In this document: piece after piece, positions 6,969 to 14,460 of the stretch | How positions within the stretch are numbered: position 1 is the first letter of the stretch | Layout: each line of letters starts with the position of its first letter | NCBI GenBank assembly: GCA_045649405.1 | Contig: JAZRPW010000048.1 | Coordinates: forward strand, 1-21,387 | DNA: 21,387 bases | DNA from: RUG11462 sp045649405 | GTDB lineage: Bacteria; Bacillota; Clostridia; Oscillospirales; Acutalibacteraceae | Reading direction: 5' to 3' | Program-made: the position numbers and the translations under genes | The notes under the pieces: model-generated | Seen by the model: the letters and a program-made list of their open reading frames with translations, nothing else | What the model was told of the DNA's origin: nothing | Database searches by the model: none

Positions 6969-9359
6969 ATGGACAAACTTTTAAAACTTAAAGACAGAAT
7001 TGTCGCAAAAGTTTTTAGAATATTAACTTTGAACATAATTTTTCCGCTTGTTTATAAATTAGCCGCAAGAAAACCGGTTGATGATAACAAGGTTGTATTT
7101 ATTGAACTTAGAATGGAAAAAATCTCAAACAGTTTTAAGGTTATTTTTGATGAACTTGTTAGCAAATATAACTTTGAAATTCACACCCACTTTTTGCTCA
7201 ACGGTTCTGGCAGAAAATATATGTATTTGTCACGTTGTGTTGATATGCTTAAAGACATTGCAACTGCAAAATATGTGTTTTTGAATGAAGGGTCAAACTG
7301 CATTGGTAGTATTGACCTTAGACCTGAGACTAAAATTGCTCAATTGTGGCATGGTTGTGGTGCTTTTAAAAAGTTTGGCCTTTCAACTGCTGACCTCATT
7401 TTTGGTGAGTCAAGAAAACAACAATTAAAACATCCATTTAATAAAAATTATAGTTTGGTTACAATTTCAAGCCCTGAAGTTGACTGGGCTTATAAAGAAG
7501 CAATGAACATTCAAGAAGATGGCATCGTTCAAGCGACAGGTTGCTCAAGAACTGACGTTTTTTATGATGACAAATTCATTGAAAGTGCTTATCAAACTCT
7601 TTATGAAATTGTGCCAGAAGCAAAAGGCAAAAAGGTTATTCTTTACGCTCCAACATTTAGAGGCAGGGTTGCAAAAGCAACCACTTCAAGAATGTTAGAT
7701 GTTAAAATGTTCTATGAAAACTTTGGCGATGACTATATTTTGCTTTTCAAACATCACCCACATGCAAAAAAACGCCCAGTTGTTCCTCATGAATATGACC
7801 ACTTTGCAAAAGATGTTACAACAACAATGGAAATTGAAGATTTGCTTTGCGTTTCTGATGTTTGTATTACTGACTATTCATCTTTAGTTTTTGAATATTC
7901 GCTTTTTGAAAAACCAATCATTTTCTTTGCTTATGACCTTGATGTTTATTTTGACTGGCGTGGATTTTACTATGACTATTTTGAAATGTCACCTGGTCCT
8001 GTTTGCACAACAAACCTTGAAATGATTGATTATATTAAAAACATTGATACTCGTTTTGACAAGCAAAAGGTTAAAGATTTTAGATATAAATTTATGCGTT
8101 CATGTGACGGCCATTCAACCGAGCGTATTTTGAAAACATTTATCGGCGAAGAGCAATTGGCTTCTCATGAAAAACAAGGCGCACAAGTGGTTGCTTATAA
8201 CAGAGTTCCAAATGCTTCAAAATCATATAAAACTGTTGTTAAAAATCGCAAAAAAATGCAAAGTCACAAAGACACTTTGAAAAAGTTGTACGAAAAATAC
8301 TCTTCACTTGAAGTGGAAAAAGGCAAAGTTATTTTGCTTGACTGTTCAAAAGATTTGAGCAAAGCAATCAAAAAGCATTACAAAGCGGCAACAAAAATGA
8401 AGTCTAAAATTCTTTTAGACCCAAAAATGCGCACACAAGCAATTAAAGACCTTGTTACTGCAGAGTTCATTTTTATTGACAAGAACAACAAAAACTTGAA
8501 TTTGTTGACACTTAAAGATGAAACCAATGTTGTTTTTGTTCCTAAATATGCTTTCCCATTCAATAAGTTTGGTCAAGCTTCTTTGGAATACAAGAGCGGT
8601 CTTAACAAAAAAGATTATGAAATTTCGCCAATGTTCAAAAAGGTTGACTTTGTTGCATCTGCAAGCGAAATTTTTGATGACATTTATTGTGAATCATTAG
8701 GCATTGAAAAAAGTGCAATCATTCACACCGGTTCTGTAATGGCAGACAGTTTGTATGATGACAAAGCAAAGAAAAAAGCAATGGAAAAAGTTGCTGGAAT
8801 TTGTGGCGACAGCATAAAAGACAAAAAGATTATTGTTGACTTTGTTTACAGAACAGATGCTGCTGTGCCAGCTAAATATGAAACAGATTTAGATAAATAT
8901 TTATATGAATATTTGAACAAAGAGTATGTGATTTTGAAATACTTTGTAAAACCAGTTCCTACCGACATGGAGGACAGACCTTTTACAGTTCCAATGAGAA
9001 GTTACACAAAGGGATTTTTCAATGTTTCAAAACAACTTACTCCTTATGAATTAATAGCAGTAGCAGATGTTGTTATTGGTTCGTTATCTGAAGAATTTTT
9101 TGCTTCGTTTGCTAAAGTTAAACCAGTTTTTGCTTTTGCTCCATTCTGTTTAGAAAGATTAAGAGAGTTAGAAACAAACTTTAAATATGAAGCAGTGTTG
9201 CCTTGCAAGGTCGATGATGACGCCGAAGAAGTTGTTAAGAAAATTATGGATGTTGAGAATTATGACTTTGCAAAATTGAACAAGTTCAAAGAAACTTTTG
9301 TTTGCAACAATGACGGCCAAGCAACACAAAAATTATTAAGAAAATTAGGTCTTATGTAA
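6969..9359 (+). CDS. CDP-glycerol glycerophosphotransferase-family protein with a degenerate second copy of the domain
   Basis: This 796-residue protein belongs to the TagF/TagB-like family (CDP-glycerol:poly(glycerophosphate) glycerophosphotransferase), which builds teichoic-acid-type polymers at the inner membrane face. ATG 6969 follows GGAGGT; an in-frame TTG at 6951 overlaps that site and is rejected. The N-terminal half (about residues 40-390) has the family landmarks: WHG with His128, FKHHPH with His262 and His263, and TDYSS at 301-305. The C-terminal half (about 440-796) follows the same order of segments, but WHG is replaced by PKY, HHP by YFVKP and TDYSS by GSLSE, so it looks catalytically dead. 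There is no signal peptide; an N-terminal hydrophobic amphipathic segment (residues ~10-30) may dock to the membrane. The gene converges on the O-antigen ligase-like gene. The exact polymer made is unknown. Confidence 0.87.
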   Translation: MDKLLKLKDRIVAKVFRILTLNIIFPLVYKLAARKPVDDNKVVFIELRMEKISNSFKVIFDELVSKYNFEIHTHFLLNGSGRKYMYLSRCVDMLKDIATAKYVFLNEGSNCIGSIDLRPETKIAQLWHGCGAFKKFGLSTADLIFGESRKQQLKHPFNKNYSLVTISSPEVDWAYKEAMNIQEDGIVQATGCSRTDVFYDDKFIESAYQTLYEIVPEAKGKKVILYAPTFRGRVAKATTSRMLDVKMFYENFGDDYILLFKHHPHAKKRPVVPHEYDHFAKDVTTTMEIEDLLCVSDVCITDYSSLVFEYSLFEKPIIFFAYDLDVYFDWRGFYYDYFEMSPGPVCTTNLEMIDYIKNIDTRFDKQKVKDFRYKFMRSCDGHSTERILKTFIGEEQLASHEKQGAQVVAYNRVPNASKSYKTVVKNRKKMQSHKDTLKKLYEKYSSLEVEKGKVILLDCSKDLSKAIKKHYKAATKMKSKILLDPKMRTQAIKDLVTAEFIFIDKNNKNLNLLTLKDETNVVFVPKYAFPFNKFGQASLEYKSGLNKKDYEISPMFKKVDFVASASEIFDDIYCESLGIEKSAIIHTGSVMADSLYDDKAKKKAMEKVAGICGDSIKDKKIIVDFVYRTDAAVPAKYETDLDKYLYEYLNKEYVILKYFVKPVPTDMEDRPFTVPMRSYTKGFFNVSKQLTPYELIAVADVVIGSLSEEFFASFAKVKPVFAFAPFCLERLRELETNFKYEAVLPCKVDDDAEEVVKKIMDVENYDFAKLNKFKETFVCNNDGQATQKLLRKLGLM

Positions 9360-9363
9360 AATA

Positions 9364-9394
9364 AAAAAGTGTGAGTTTTAAACTCACACTTTTT
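9364..9394. terminator. Bidirectional terminator between convergent genes
   Basis: A perfect 12-bp stem AAAAAGTGTGAG / CTCACACTTTTT with a 7-nt loop has A and T runs on opposite sides, so it works on both strands. The stop codon and final codons of the minus-strand gene (ending at 9384) lie inside its right arm. Confidence 0.93.
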
Positions 9395-10952
9395 GTTTTT
9401 CAAAATTTCTAATTTCAAATGTTAGCATTCCAAGTAAAATCCAAAACAGTGGCGAAACCAAAACAATGCTGAATGTGAAAAATGCTTGAGAAAGATAGCA
9501 AACAACTGCAAAGACAAGCACTGTGATTTTTTCACTTTGAAGATAAACTTTAAAAGATTTTACAATTAAGATTGCCAAAAAGCCTAAATAAGAAATTAAA
9601 CCAAAAATGCCACAGTTATAAAGAATTTGCAAAAATTCGTTGTGGGCAAAGTCATAACCGCCTGAAGAAAATTCTGGTGAAGCGTTTTTCATAAACTCAA
9701 CAAATGCTTGTTTGAAACTGCCAGTGCCAAAACCAAAGAATAGTCTTTTTTTGCAAAGTTGCAAGGTGTATTTCCAAAGTCCAAGTCGATGTGAGCCAAA
9801 TGAGTCGTCTGCTTTTCCGTTTAAAAGCAAAGACAATTCTTTGAAAGTTTGATTTTCAAAATCTGCATTTTTGATATAAATAATTGCTGCAACAAGCAAC
9901 AAAATTTCAACAGCAACAATGCCAAAACAAACTGATTTTGTGTAACTTTCTTTCAAAAACTTTTTGCACAAAACACGAGAAATCAAACACAAAATTGAAA
10001 TGGCAATTAAAATGAAAAATGAATTAGAAAAGTTAAATTTGATAATTATTTTTTGGTCGTATTTTAGATTTAATAAACTTGAAATTGCAAAAGCAAAACT
10101 GCAAATTGAAAAAACATCTAAAAGTTTTAAAAACCAATCTTTTTTTCTAATAAGCAGTGGCAAAGCAATTGCCAGTGTAACAAGCAGTGCAATTTTGCCA
10201 GAGTCAACATTAATTTTAATTAAAAACAAAACCGAAAAGAAAAGGGTAGTTAGCCAAAACGCTTTGCAAGCTTTGTTTGCTTTGAGCGCTATATAACTAA
10301 ATGCAATTAGTGCAAACACCACACAAAGATAGGTTGAAACAACATCAATATTACCAAGTGTTGTTGCAAAAGATTGGCCGCTTGTGTAAAAATTCATTGT
10401 TGTGTAAAACTTCAAAGGATTAAATCCGAAAATCTGCAAAAATCCAATTAACAGTGAAAGACAAGCACTAATTGAAACAACGTTAACAAAAAGGTTATTT
10501 AAAATCTTTTCAAAACTAAAAATAAAAAAGCAAATCACAAGCAAAGCTAAAACAATCAAGCCGTCATATCTACCGGCGCCAAAAAGCAAAACCGACTTGC
10601 CAGAGGAATTAACATATTGCTTGTAAGGGGAGAACAACACCGAAATAATATTGAAAAACAAAAATAGCGATATTAGAACATATGTCAGGGTGTTGCTTTT
10701 GGTTGTGCGTTTAAAATAACCATCAGTTAAAGCCAAACTGCCTTTTTCATAAATGTAATATAAAATCAAAGGCAAAGAAATAATTAAAAAAGTGTTGTAT
10801 TTAACCAATGTAATGTTGGTGTAATCTTTAAGTACAAGGGTAAAAAGCGAAAAGAAAATCAAAGCAAAAACAAAAACAACGGTGTTTATTCGTTTGTCGC
10901 ACTTTTCGATTTTTAACGCCTGCTTGCGAGATAAATCGTTAGTTTTAGCCAT
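9384..10952 (-). CDS. O-antigen ligase/polymerase-like polytopic membrane protein (Wzy_C type)
   Basis: This 522-residue membrane protein has about 13-14 hydrophobic segments. Between the eleventh and the last group lies a long soluble loop carrying the Wzy_C/O-antigen-ligase signature: Arg389 in GSHRLGLW, the glycine-rich GFGTGSF, and His437 in FAHNEFLQ, followed by GIFGL. Such proteins polymerise or transfer lipid-linked polysaccharide on the outer membrane face. In a Gram-positive, a capsular or wall glycopolymer polymerase/ligase is the likeliest role. The start at 10952 (MAKTND) has AAAGGAG six nt upstream and a perfect promoter. The frame stays open to 11294, but that stretch crosses the promoter and terminators. 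The convergent neighbour is a glycerophosphotransferase, which supports a surface-polymer role. The substrate is unknown. Confidence 0.85.
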   Translation of the reverse strand: MAKTNDLSRKQALKIEKCDKRINTVVFVFALIFFSLFTLVLKDYTNITLVKYNTFLIISLPLILYYIYEKGSLALTDGYFKRTTKSNTLTYVLISLFLFFNIISVLFSPYKQYVNSSGKSVLLFGAGRYDGLIVLALLVICFFIFSFEKILNNLFVNVVSISACLSLLIGFLQIFGFNPLKFYTTMNFYTSGQSFATTLGNIDVVSTYLCVVFALIAFSYIALKANKACKAFWLTTLFFSVLFLIKINVDSGKIALLVTLAIALPLLIRKKDWFLKLLDVFSICSFAFAISSLLNLKYDQKIIIKFNFSNSFFILIAISILCLISRVLCKKFLKESYTKSVCFGIVAVEILLLVAAIIYIKNADFENQTFKELSLLLNGKADDSFGSHRLGLWKYTLQLCKKRLFFGFGTGSFKQAFVEFMKNASPEFSSGGYDFAHNEFLQILYNCGIFGLISYLGFLAILIVKSFKVYLQSEKITVLVFAVVCYLSQAFFTFSIVLVSPLFWILLGMLTFEIRNFEKQKV

Positions 10953-10979
10953 TTCAAACTCCTTTGTTAATATGCTTAA

Positions 10980-11008
10980 ATTATACATTGGCAATATTTG
11001 TTTGTCAA
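10980..11008 (-). promoter_or_regulatory. Consensus promoter for the O-antigen ligase-like gene
   Basis: Read on the minus strand: TTGACA (11008-11003), a 17-bp spacer and TATAAT (10985-10980). Both boxes are perfect. The start codon lies 27 nt further on, with AAAGGAG between. Confidence 0.92.
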
Positions 11009-11026
11009 GGTCGCTAAAAATAAAAA

Positions 11027-11050
11027 AAAGAGTACCACTTGGTACTTTTT
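11027..11050. terminator. Terminator insulating the tRNA region from the ligase promoter
   Basis: Stem AAAGAGTACC / GGTACTTTTT with an ACTT loop, A-rich on the left and T-rich on the right. On the minus strand it would stop readthrough from the tRNA-His region just upstream of the next promoter. It resembles the hairpin at 11293-11323 (GAGCACC/GGTACTC), which suggests a shared origin. Confidence 0.75.
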
Positions 11051-11098
11051 GCTTTTTAAAGCATACAATCAAACTTAAACGCGAGTGGATTTTTGCGT

Positions 11099-11137
11099 AA
11101 AAAAAGAGCTCAACACGCGTTCTGCGTGTCGAGGCTC
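11099..11137 (-). terminator. Minus-strand terminator after the tRNA-His 3' fragment
   Basis: On the minus strand, a GC-rich imperfect stem runs GAGCCTCGACACGC, loop, GCGTGTTGAGCTC, followed by seven T. It lies just beyond the 18-nt tRNA-His 3' duplicate, as a terminator would lie behind a tRNA. Confidence 0.85.
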
Positions 11138-11142
11138 TCGAC

Positions 11143-11160
11143 TGGGGTGGATAGTCGGAT
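11143..11160 (-). pseudogene. Duplicate of the last 18 nt of tRNA-His (att-like or tRNA remnant)
   Basis: TGGGGTGGATAGTCGGAT is identical to 11329-11346, which is the CCA end, discriminator, acceptor strand and 3' T-stem of the intact tRNA-His. No anticodon, D-arm or T-loop sequence adjoins it. The copies are 186 bp apart in direct orientation, downstream of the tRNA in its reading direction. This fits either a scar of site-specific integration into the tRNA 3' end or a decayed tandem tRNA copy. Confidence 0.75.
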
Positions 11161-11272
11161 ATACGGTGCGTAATCACGCACCGTATATTACTTCGTAATA
11201 TATTTTTATTAAAGCAGGTTTTTCTCGCCGATAAATCGGCAACCGAAAAACATCTGCAACTGGTTCGAATCC
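11159..11272. other. Cluster of three hairpins ending in a T-loop-like sequence
   Basis: No gene is seen here. There is a perfect 13-bp stem at 11159-11171/11176-11188 with loop AATC. An 8-bp stem follows at 11184-11191/11195-11202, overlapping the first, so the two compete. A 44-nt compound hairpin lies at 11214-11257 (outer GCAG/CTGC and GTTTTTC/GAAAAAC, inner GCCGAT/ATCGGC). The sequence GGTTCGAATCC at 11262-11272 matches a tRNA T-loop in plus orientation but has no matching T-stem or acceptor. The hairpins are inserted right against the 18-nt tRNA-His duplicate. Confidence 0.6.
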
Positions 11273-11292
11273 GTTTATTAATTACAAGAAAC

Positions 11293-11323
11293 AAAAAAAG
11301 AGCACCAAAAGGTACTCTTTTTT
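11293..11323 (-). terminator. Terminator of tRNA-His
   Basis: On the minus strand, stem GAGTACC / GGTGCTC (one A·C mismatch) with a TTTT loop and a T7 tail, starting about 5 nt after the tRNA CCA end. Confidence 0.88.
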
Positions 11324-11328
11324 ATTTA

Positions 11329-11406
11329 TGGGGTGGATAGTCGGATTCGAACCGACGGTCTTCAGTGCCACAAACTGACGCGTTAACCAACTACGCCATA
11401 CCCACC
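11329..11406 (-). tRNA. tRNA-His (anticodon GTG), CCA encoded
   Basis: The minus strand folds as a cloverleaf. The acceptor is GTGGGTA/TATCCAC (one G·U), the anticodon stem CAGT/ACTG encloses loop TTGTGGC with GTG at 11371-11369, and the T-arm is GTCGG-TTCGAAT-CCGAC. The histidine-specific identity elements are there: an extra G at -1 (complement of 11406) opposite discriminator C73 (11332). CCA is encoded at 11331-11329. It is a single tRNA gene with its own consensus promoter and terminator. Confidence 0.97.
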
Positions 11407-11429
11407 ATATTGGTTTTGCAACATTTAAG

Positions 11430-11458
11430 ATTATAATATAAACGTATCATTTTGTCAA
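11430..11458 (-). promoter_or_regulatory. Consensus promoter of tRNA-His
   Basis: Minus strand: TTGACA (11458-11453), 17 bp, TATAAT (11435-11430). Both boxes are perfect. It is divergent from the GH5 promoter 22 bp away. Confidence 0.92.
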
Positions 11459-11480
11459 GGGCTTTTTTAAAAATGTTTTG

Positions 11481-11509
11481 TTGACATATATTTATTATTT
11501 TAGTATAAT
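11481..11509 (+). promoter_or_regulatory. Consensus promoter of the GH5 gene
   Basis: TTGACA (11481-11486), a 17-bp spacer and TATAAT (11504-11509). Both are perfect. The start codon is 29 nt downstream, giving a short leader. Confidence 0.92.
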
Positions 11510-11538
11510 GAAACAAATAAAGAAATGGAGTGATTTTT

Positions 11539-12723
11539 ATGAAAAGAATTTTAAGTTTAATACTTGTTTTGGTTATGGCATTGGCTGTGTGCTCTTGTGG
11601 TAAAAAGCCAACAACAGAAACTCAAACCCCAACTGAGCCTACTAAAATAGAATATAAAGAAGATTTAAAAACTGCTGATTTCTCGCTTTCTGCAAAAGAT
11701 GTTTGTCTTAAAATGGGTGCAGGTTGGAACTTGGGCAACACCCTTGATGCTTGCCAAATTTGGGGCGACATTTCTGACACACCAAGCGTAGAAGAACAAG
11801 AAACCGGTTGGAACAATCCAAAAACAACTCAAGAAATGATAGATTTTGTTGTTAAAAGTGGATTTGGTGCGATTCGTATTCCTGTAACCTGGTATTTGCA
11901 GGTTGAAGAGAAAAATGGTGAATATGTTATCAAACAAGAGTGGATGGACAGAGTAAAAGAAGTTGCAGAATATTGCCTTAAAAACGATGTTTATACAATT
12001 GTTAATATGCACCACGACGACCAATTCTGGCTTAACATTTCGGCAGATGAAAATGAGTGGGCGCAAATCAAAGAAAAATATTATCAACTTTGGAATCAAA
12101 TTGCAACCGCTTTCAAAGACTATAACGATAAACTCATTTTAGAAGGTCTTAACGAGGTTACTGCAACAGTTGGTTTTGATGGTTGCGACGGCAAGGAAGA
12201 AGATAAATGTTGGTGGGGACATTCAAATGAACCATTCCACCGCCTTAACGAACTTTATCAAATTTTTGTTGACACAGTAAGGGCTACTGGTGGCAACAAC
12301 GCCGAAAGATATTTGATGATTCCAACATATGGCGCACAATGGTATGACAACCAAATTAACAATGTGAACATTCCTAATGATGATGCTAATATCATTTTAG
12401 ACGTGCATTGGTATCAACCAGATGCTTATAATAAAGATGCGAATGCATGGGTGTTCTCTGCAATGAAAAATTTCGCAGATGAACATGGTGTCGGCGCAGT
12501 TTTGGGCGAGTCAGGTAGAGTTAAAGATGCTAGCACCTTTGATAAAGAATCTTATGCTGAAAATGTTGTTGCCGGTGCCGCTGAATATGGCATTCCTGTA
12601 TTTTTATGGGATGATGGTGGCGATGTTCAAATTTTAGAACGCGACAAATTACAATGGAACTGTCAAGAATATGTTGACGCTGTGGTAGAAAACGCTAAAA
12701 TCTTGGCAGAGTATAATAAATAA
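11539..12723 (+). CDS. Glycoside hydrolase family 5 endoglucanase-type lipoprotein
   Basis: This 394-residue GH5 (clan A) retaining beta-glycanase most likely cuts beta-1,4 or mixed-linked glucans such as cellulose, lichenan or xyloglucan outside the cell. The family landmarks occur in order: GWNLGNTLDA, RIPVTW, NMHHD, GLNEV with the acid/base Glu206, DVHWYQP, and GESG with the nucleophile Glu324. The N-terminus is a lipoprotein-type signal whose likely modified cysteine is in VCSCG, followed by a Thr/Pro-rich linker, so the enzyme is probably anchored to the outer face of the membrane. No carbohydrate-binding module is visible. ATG 11539 sits 8 nt after GGAG; the in-frame GTG at 11530 overlaps that site. 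GWNLGNTLDA is typical of subfamily GH5_4, but the subfamily is not proven here. The gene is monocistronic. Confidence 0.93.
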   Translation: MKRILSLILVLVMALAVCSCGKKPTTETQTPTEPTKIEYKEDLKTADFSLSAKDVCLKMGAGWNLGNTLDACQIWGDISDTPSVEEQETGWNNPKTTQEMIDFVVKSGFGAIRIPVTWYLQVEEKNGEYVIKQEWMDRVKEVAEYCLKNDVYTIVNMHHDDQFWLNISADENEWAQIKEKYYQLWNQIATAFKDYNDKLILEGLNEVTATVGFDGCDGKEEDKCWWGHSNEPFHRLNELYQIFVDTVRATGGNNAERYLMIPTYGAQWYDNQINNVNIPNDDANIILDVHWYQPDAYNKDANAWVFSAMKNFADEHGVGAVLGESGRVKDASTFDKESYAENVVAGAAEYGIPVFLWDDGGDVQILERDKLQWNCQEYVDAVVENAKILAEYNK

Positions 12724-12727
12724 AAAC

Positions 12728-12766
12728 AAAAGACTTGGTGATTAAAGTATCACCAAGTCTTTTTTT
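12728..12766. terminator. Bidirectional terminator between GH5 and the M24 peptidase gene
   Basis: A perfect 15-bp stem AAAAGACTTGGTGAT / ATCACCAAGTCTTTT with a 6-nt loop serves both convergent genes. The stop codon of the minus-strand peptidase spans 12744-12742, at the left arm and loop. Confidence 0.94.
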
Positions 12767-13806
12767 GATTTTGTAAAGTTTATATATCCGTTTTTGGTAA
12801 CTGCAACCATATCTTCAATTCTAACGCCAAACTTATCTTTTAGATAAATTCCCGGCTCACAAGTTATAACCATTCCTTCTTCTAAAACAGTTTCACTTTT
12901 TGTTGAAACAGTTGGCGCTTCGTGAATAAATAGCCCAACACCATGACCAGTTGAATGTCCAAAACAACCTTCGTAGCCGTTTTCGTATATGTAATCTCTT
13001 GCCGCTTTGTCAACTTCGCTTGACTTCACGCCTGCTTTAATCGTATCAAGTGCTTTTTGTTGAGCAGTAAGTACAGTTTCATAAACTTTTTTCATCTCAT
13101 CAGTTGCAAACCCTACAGCAACAGTACGAGTCATATCAGAGCAATAACCGTTTACCTTGCAACCAATGTCCATAGTAACAAAATCGCCGTTTTCAATTTG
13201 CTTTTCACTTGGCACACCGTGTGGTAACGATGTGTTTTTACCTGAAATTGTGATAAGGTTAAATGAAACTCCTTCAGCGCCCTGTTTTCTCATAAACATC
13301 TCAATTTCAATCGCTAAATCTTTTTCTTTAACGCCTGGTTTAATAAAGTTTAAAATATGAGAATAAGCTTTGTCGGTAATTTCTTGCGCTTTTCTAATTT
13401 GCTCAAATTCATAAAGCGTTTTAATACTGCGAAGTTCGGAAATTATTCTGTCAAGCGTGTTATCCGTTACAACGTTTTCAGTTATTTTTTTAAAAAACGA
13501 AAGTTTAGAAATGCTTTGGTGAGTTGTTTCAACAAGTAGCTTTTTAGCCGAGCAATTATTGAAAATCTCGCTTAATTGCAAAGATAAATTATCTTGTAAA
13601 ACAACAGTTATATCGCTGTTTGCAAAAAACTTTTCTGCAACTTCAATATAACGAAAATCAGTTATAAAAAAGCAACTCTCTTTTGCTATTATCAAGAGCC
13701 CTGTATCAACATTGCTACCTGTGAAATAGCGCAAGTTTATTGGATTTTGTATAATACAAACCGAATCGTTGCTGATTCGGTTTTGAAGATTTTTAATGTT
13801 TTTCAT
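12742..13806 (-). CDS. M24-family Xaa-Pro aminopeptidase/dipeptidase
   Basis: This 354-residue cytoplasmic dinuclear metallopeptidase has the pita-bread fold and cleaves bonds involving proline near peptide N-termini. The N-terminal creatinase-like domain is residues 1-125 and the catalytic M24 domain about 135-350. All five metal ligands are seen: Asp213 (TMDIG), Asp224 (SDMTR), His288 (GHGVG), Glu317 (TCEPGIY) and Glu331 (RIEDM). The supporting His295 is in FIHEAP. The length fits PepQ/YqhT-type enzymes. The gene is last in the coaX operon, 3 nt after the upstream stop, with only a weak AAAGG site about 13 nt before the ATG, so translational coupling is likely. Aminopeptidase P and prolidase cannot be told apart from sequence alone. 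Confidence 0.94.
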   Translation of the reverse strand: MKNIKNLQNRISNDSVCIIQNPINLRYFTGSNVDTGLLIIAKESCFFITDFRYIEVAEKFFANSDITVVLQDNLSLQLSEIFNNCSAKKLLVETTHQSISKLSFFKKITENVVTDNTLDRIISELRSIKTLYEFEQIRKAQEITDKAYSHILNFIKPGVKEKDLAIEIEMFMRKQGAEGVSFNLITISGKNTSLPHGVPSEKQIENGDFVTMDIGCKVNGYCSDMTRTVAVGFATDEMKKVYETVLTAQQKALDTIKAGVKSSEVDKAARDYIYENGYEGCFGHSTGHGVGLFIHEAPTVSTKSETVLEEGMVITCEPGIYLKDKFGVRIEDMVAVTKNGYINFTKSKKDLVIL

Positions 13807-13809
13807 ATT

Positions 13810-14415
13810 TTAAATTTTACCTTTCGACACTGCTTTAATCAAATGATAAATTGCAGGTGCAAAAATAAGATTAACCAAAAGTTCAATAATAAAGTTAACG
13901 CCGGCACAAACTACAAACAAGAAATAAATAACCGAGCCACCATTTGTGAAAGCATCACTCAAAATATCGGTCATTGTAAACATTCCAAGAATGAAAAGTC
14001 CTGTGTTAACAACCGGTGCAGTAATAGCCGCGCAAAATGTTGCTAAATATTTGTTTTTGTTAGCAAACGCTTTGTAAACAATTGCTGCTAAAAGGCCTGC
14101 CATACTTGCTTTTACAAGACAAATCAAAGTTGTAAGAATAAAACCACGAGTGCCAGATTGCATTAAAGTTGCAGTGAAAACATCACCACCAGTAATACCA
14201 CCAATCATAGTGATAACGCCAAAGGTAAGACCGGTTAAAAATCCACCCATTTTACCAACCAACGCACCACAAATTACAATTGGAACAAGCACAATTGAAA
14301 ATGAAACTGTGCCAACTGTAAAACTGCTTGCAAAAAGTTGCAAAAAAGCAGTAATTGCCATAAAAGAAGCGGTTAAAACTAAATTTTTAATTTTATCAAA
14401 GTTTTTTGTTGCCAT
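13810..14415 (-). CDS. ECF transporter S component, probably pantothenate-specific
   Basis: This 201-residue membrane protein has about six hydrophobic segments and resembles the substrate-binding S components of energy-coupling factor vitamin transporters. The first segment carries an AxxxA motif (ASFMA, residues 16-20), the contact with EcfT known in group II S components. No EcfA or EcfT gene is in the window, so it would share a module encoded elsewhere. It lies 45 nt downstream of coaX and 3 nt before the peptidase. Since coaX phosphorylates pantothenate, pantothenate uptake (a PanT-type role) is the best inference. The sequence alone does not fix the substrate, and another vitamin is possible. 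The start at 14415 has GAAAGGA 8 nt upstream. Confidence 0.78.
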   Translation of the reverse strand: MATKNFDKIKNLVLTASFMAITAFLQLFASSFTVGTVSFSIVLVPIVICGALVGKMGGFLTGLTFGVITMIGGITGGDVFTATLMQSGTRGFILTTLICLVKASMAGLLAAIVYKAFANKNKYLATFCAAITAPVVNTGLFILGMFTMTDILSDAFTNGGSVIYFLFVVCAGVNFIIELLVNLIFAPAIYHLIKAVSKGKI

Positions 14416-14460
14416 TTAAAAAATCCTTTCGATACTGTTCGTAAAAACGATACAGTTCAA

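Noticed and set aside
11255..11280. A second tRNA on the plus strand ending near GGTTCGAATCC
   Set aside because: Only the T-loop region matches. The T-stem does not pair (ACTGG against CCGTT), and no acceptor, anticodon arm or CCA can be found.
10953..11294. N-terminal extension of the minus-strand O-antigen ligase-like frame up to 11294
   Set aside because: The extra ~114 residues cross a perfect promoter, two terminators and the tRNA-derived hairpin region. They contain no membrane-protein-like sequence, and AAAGGAG lies 6 nt before the ATG at 10952.
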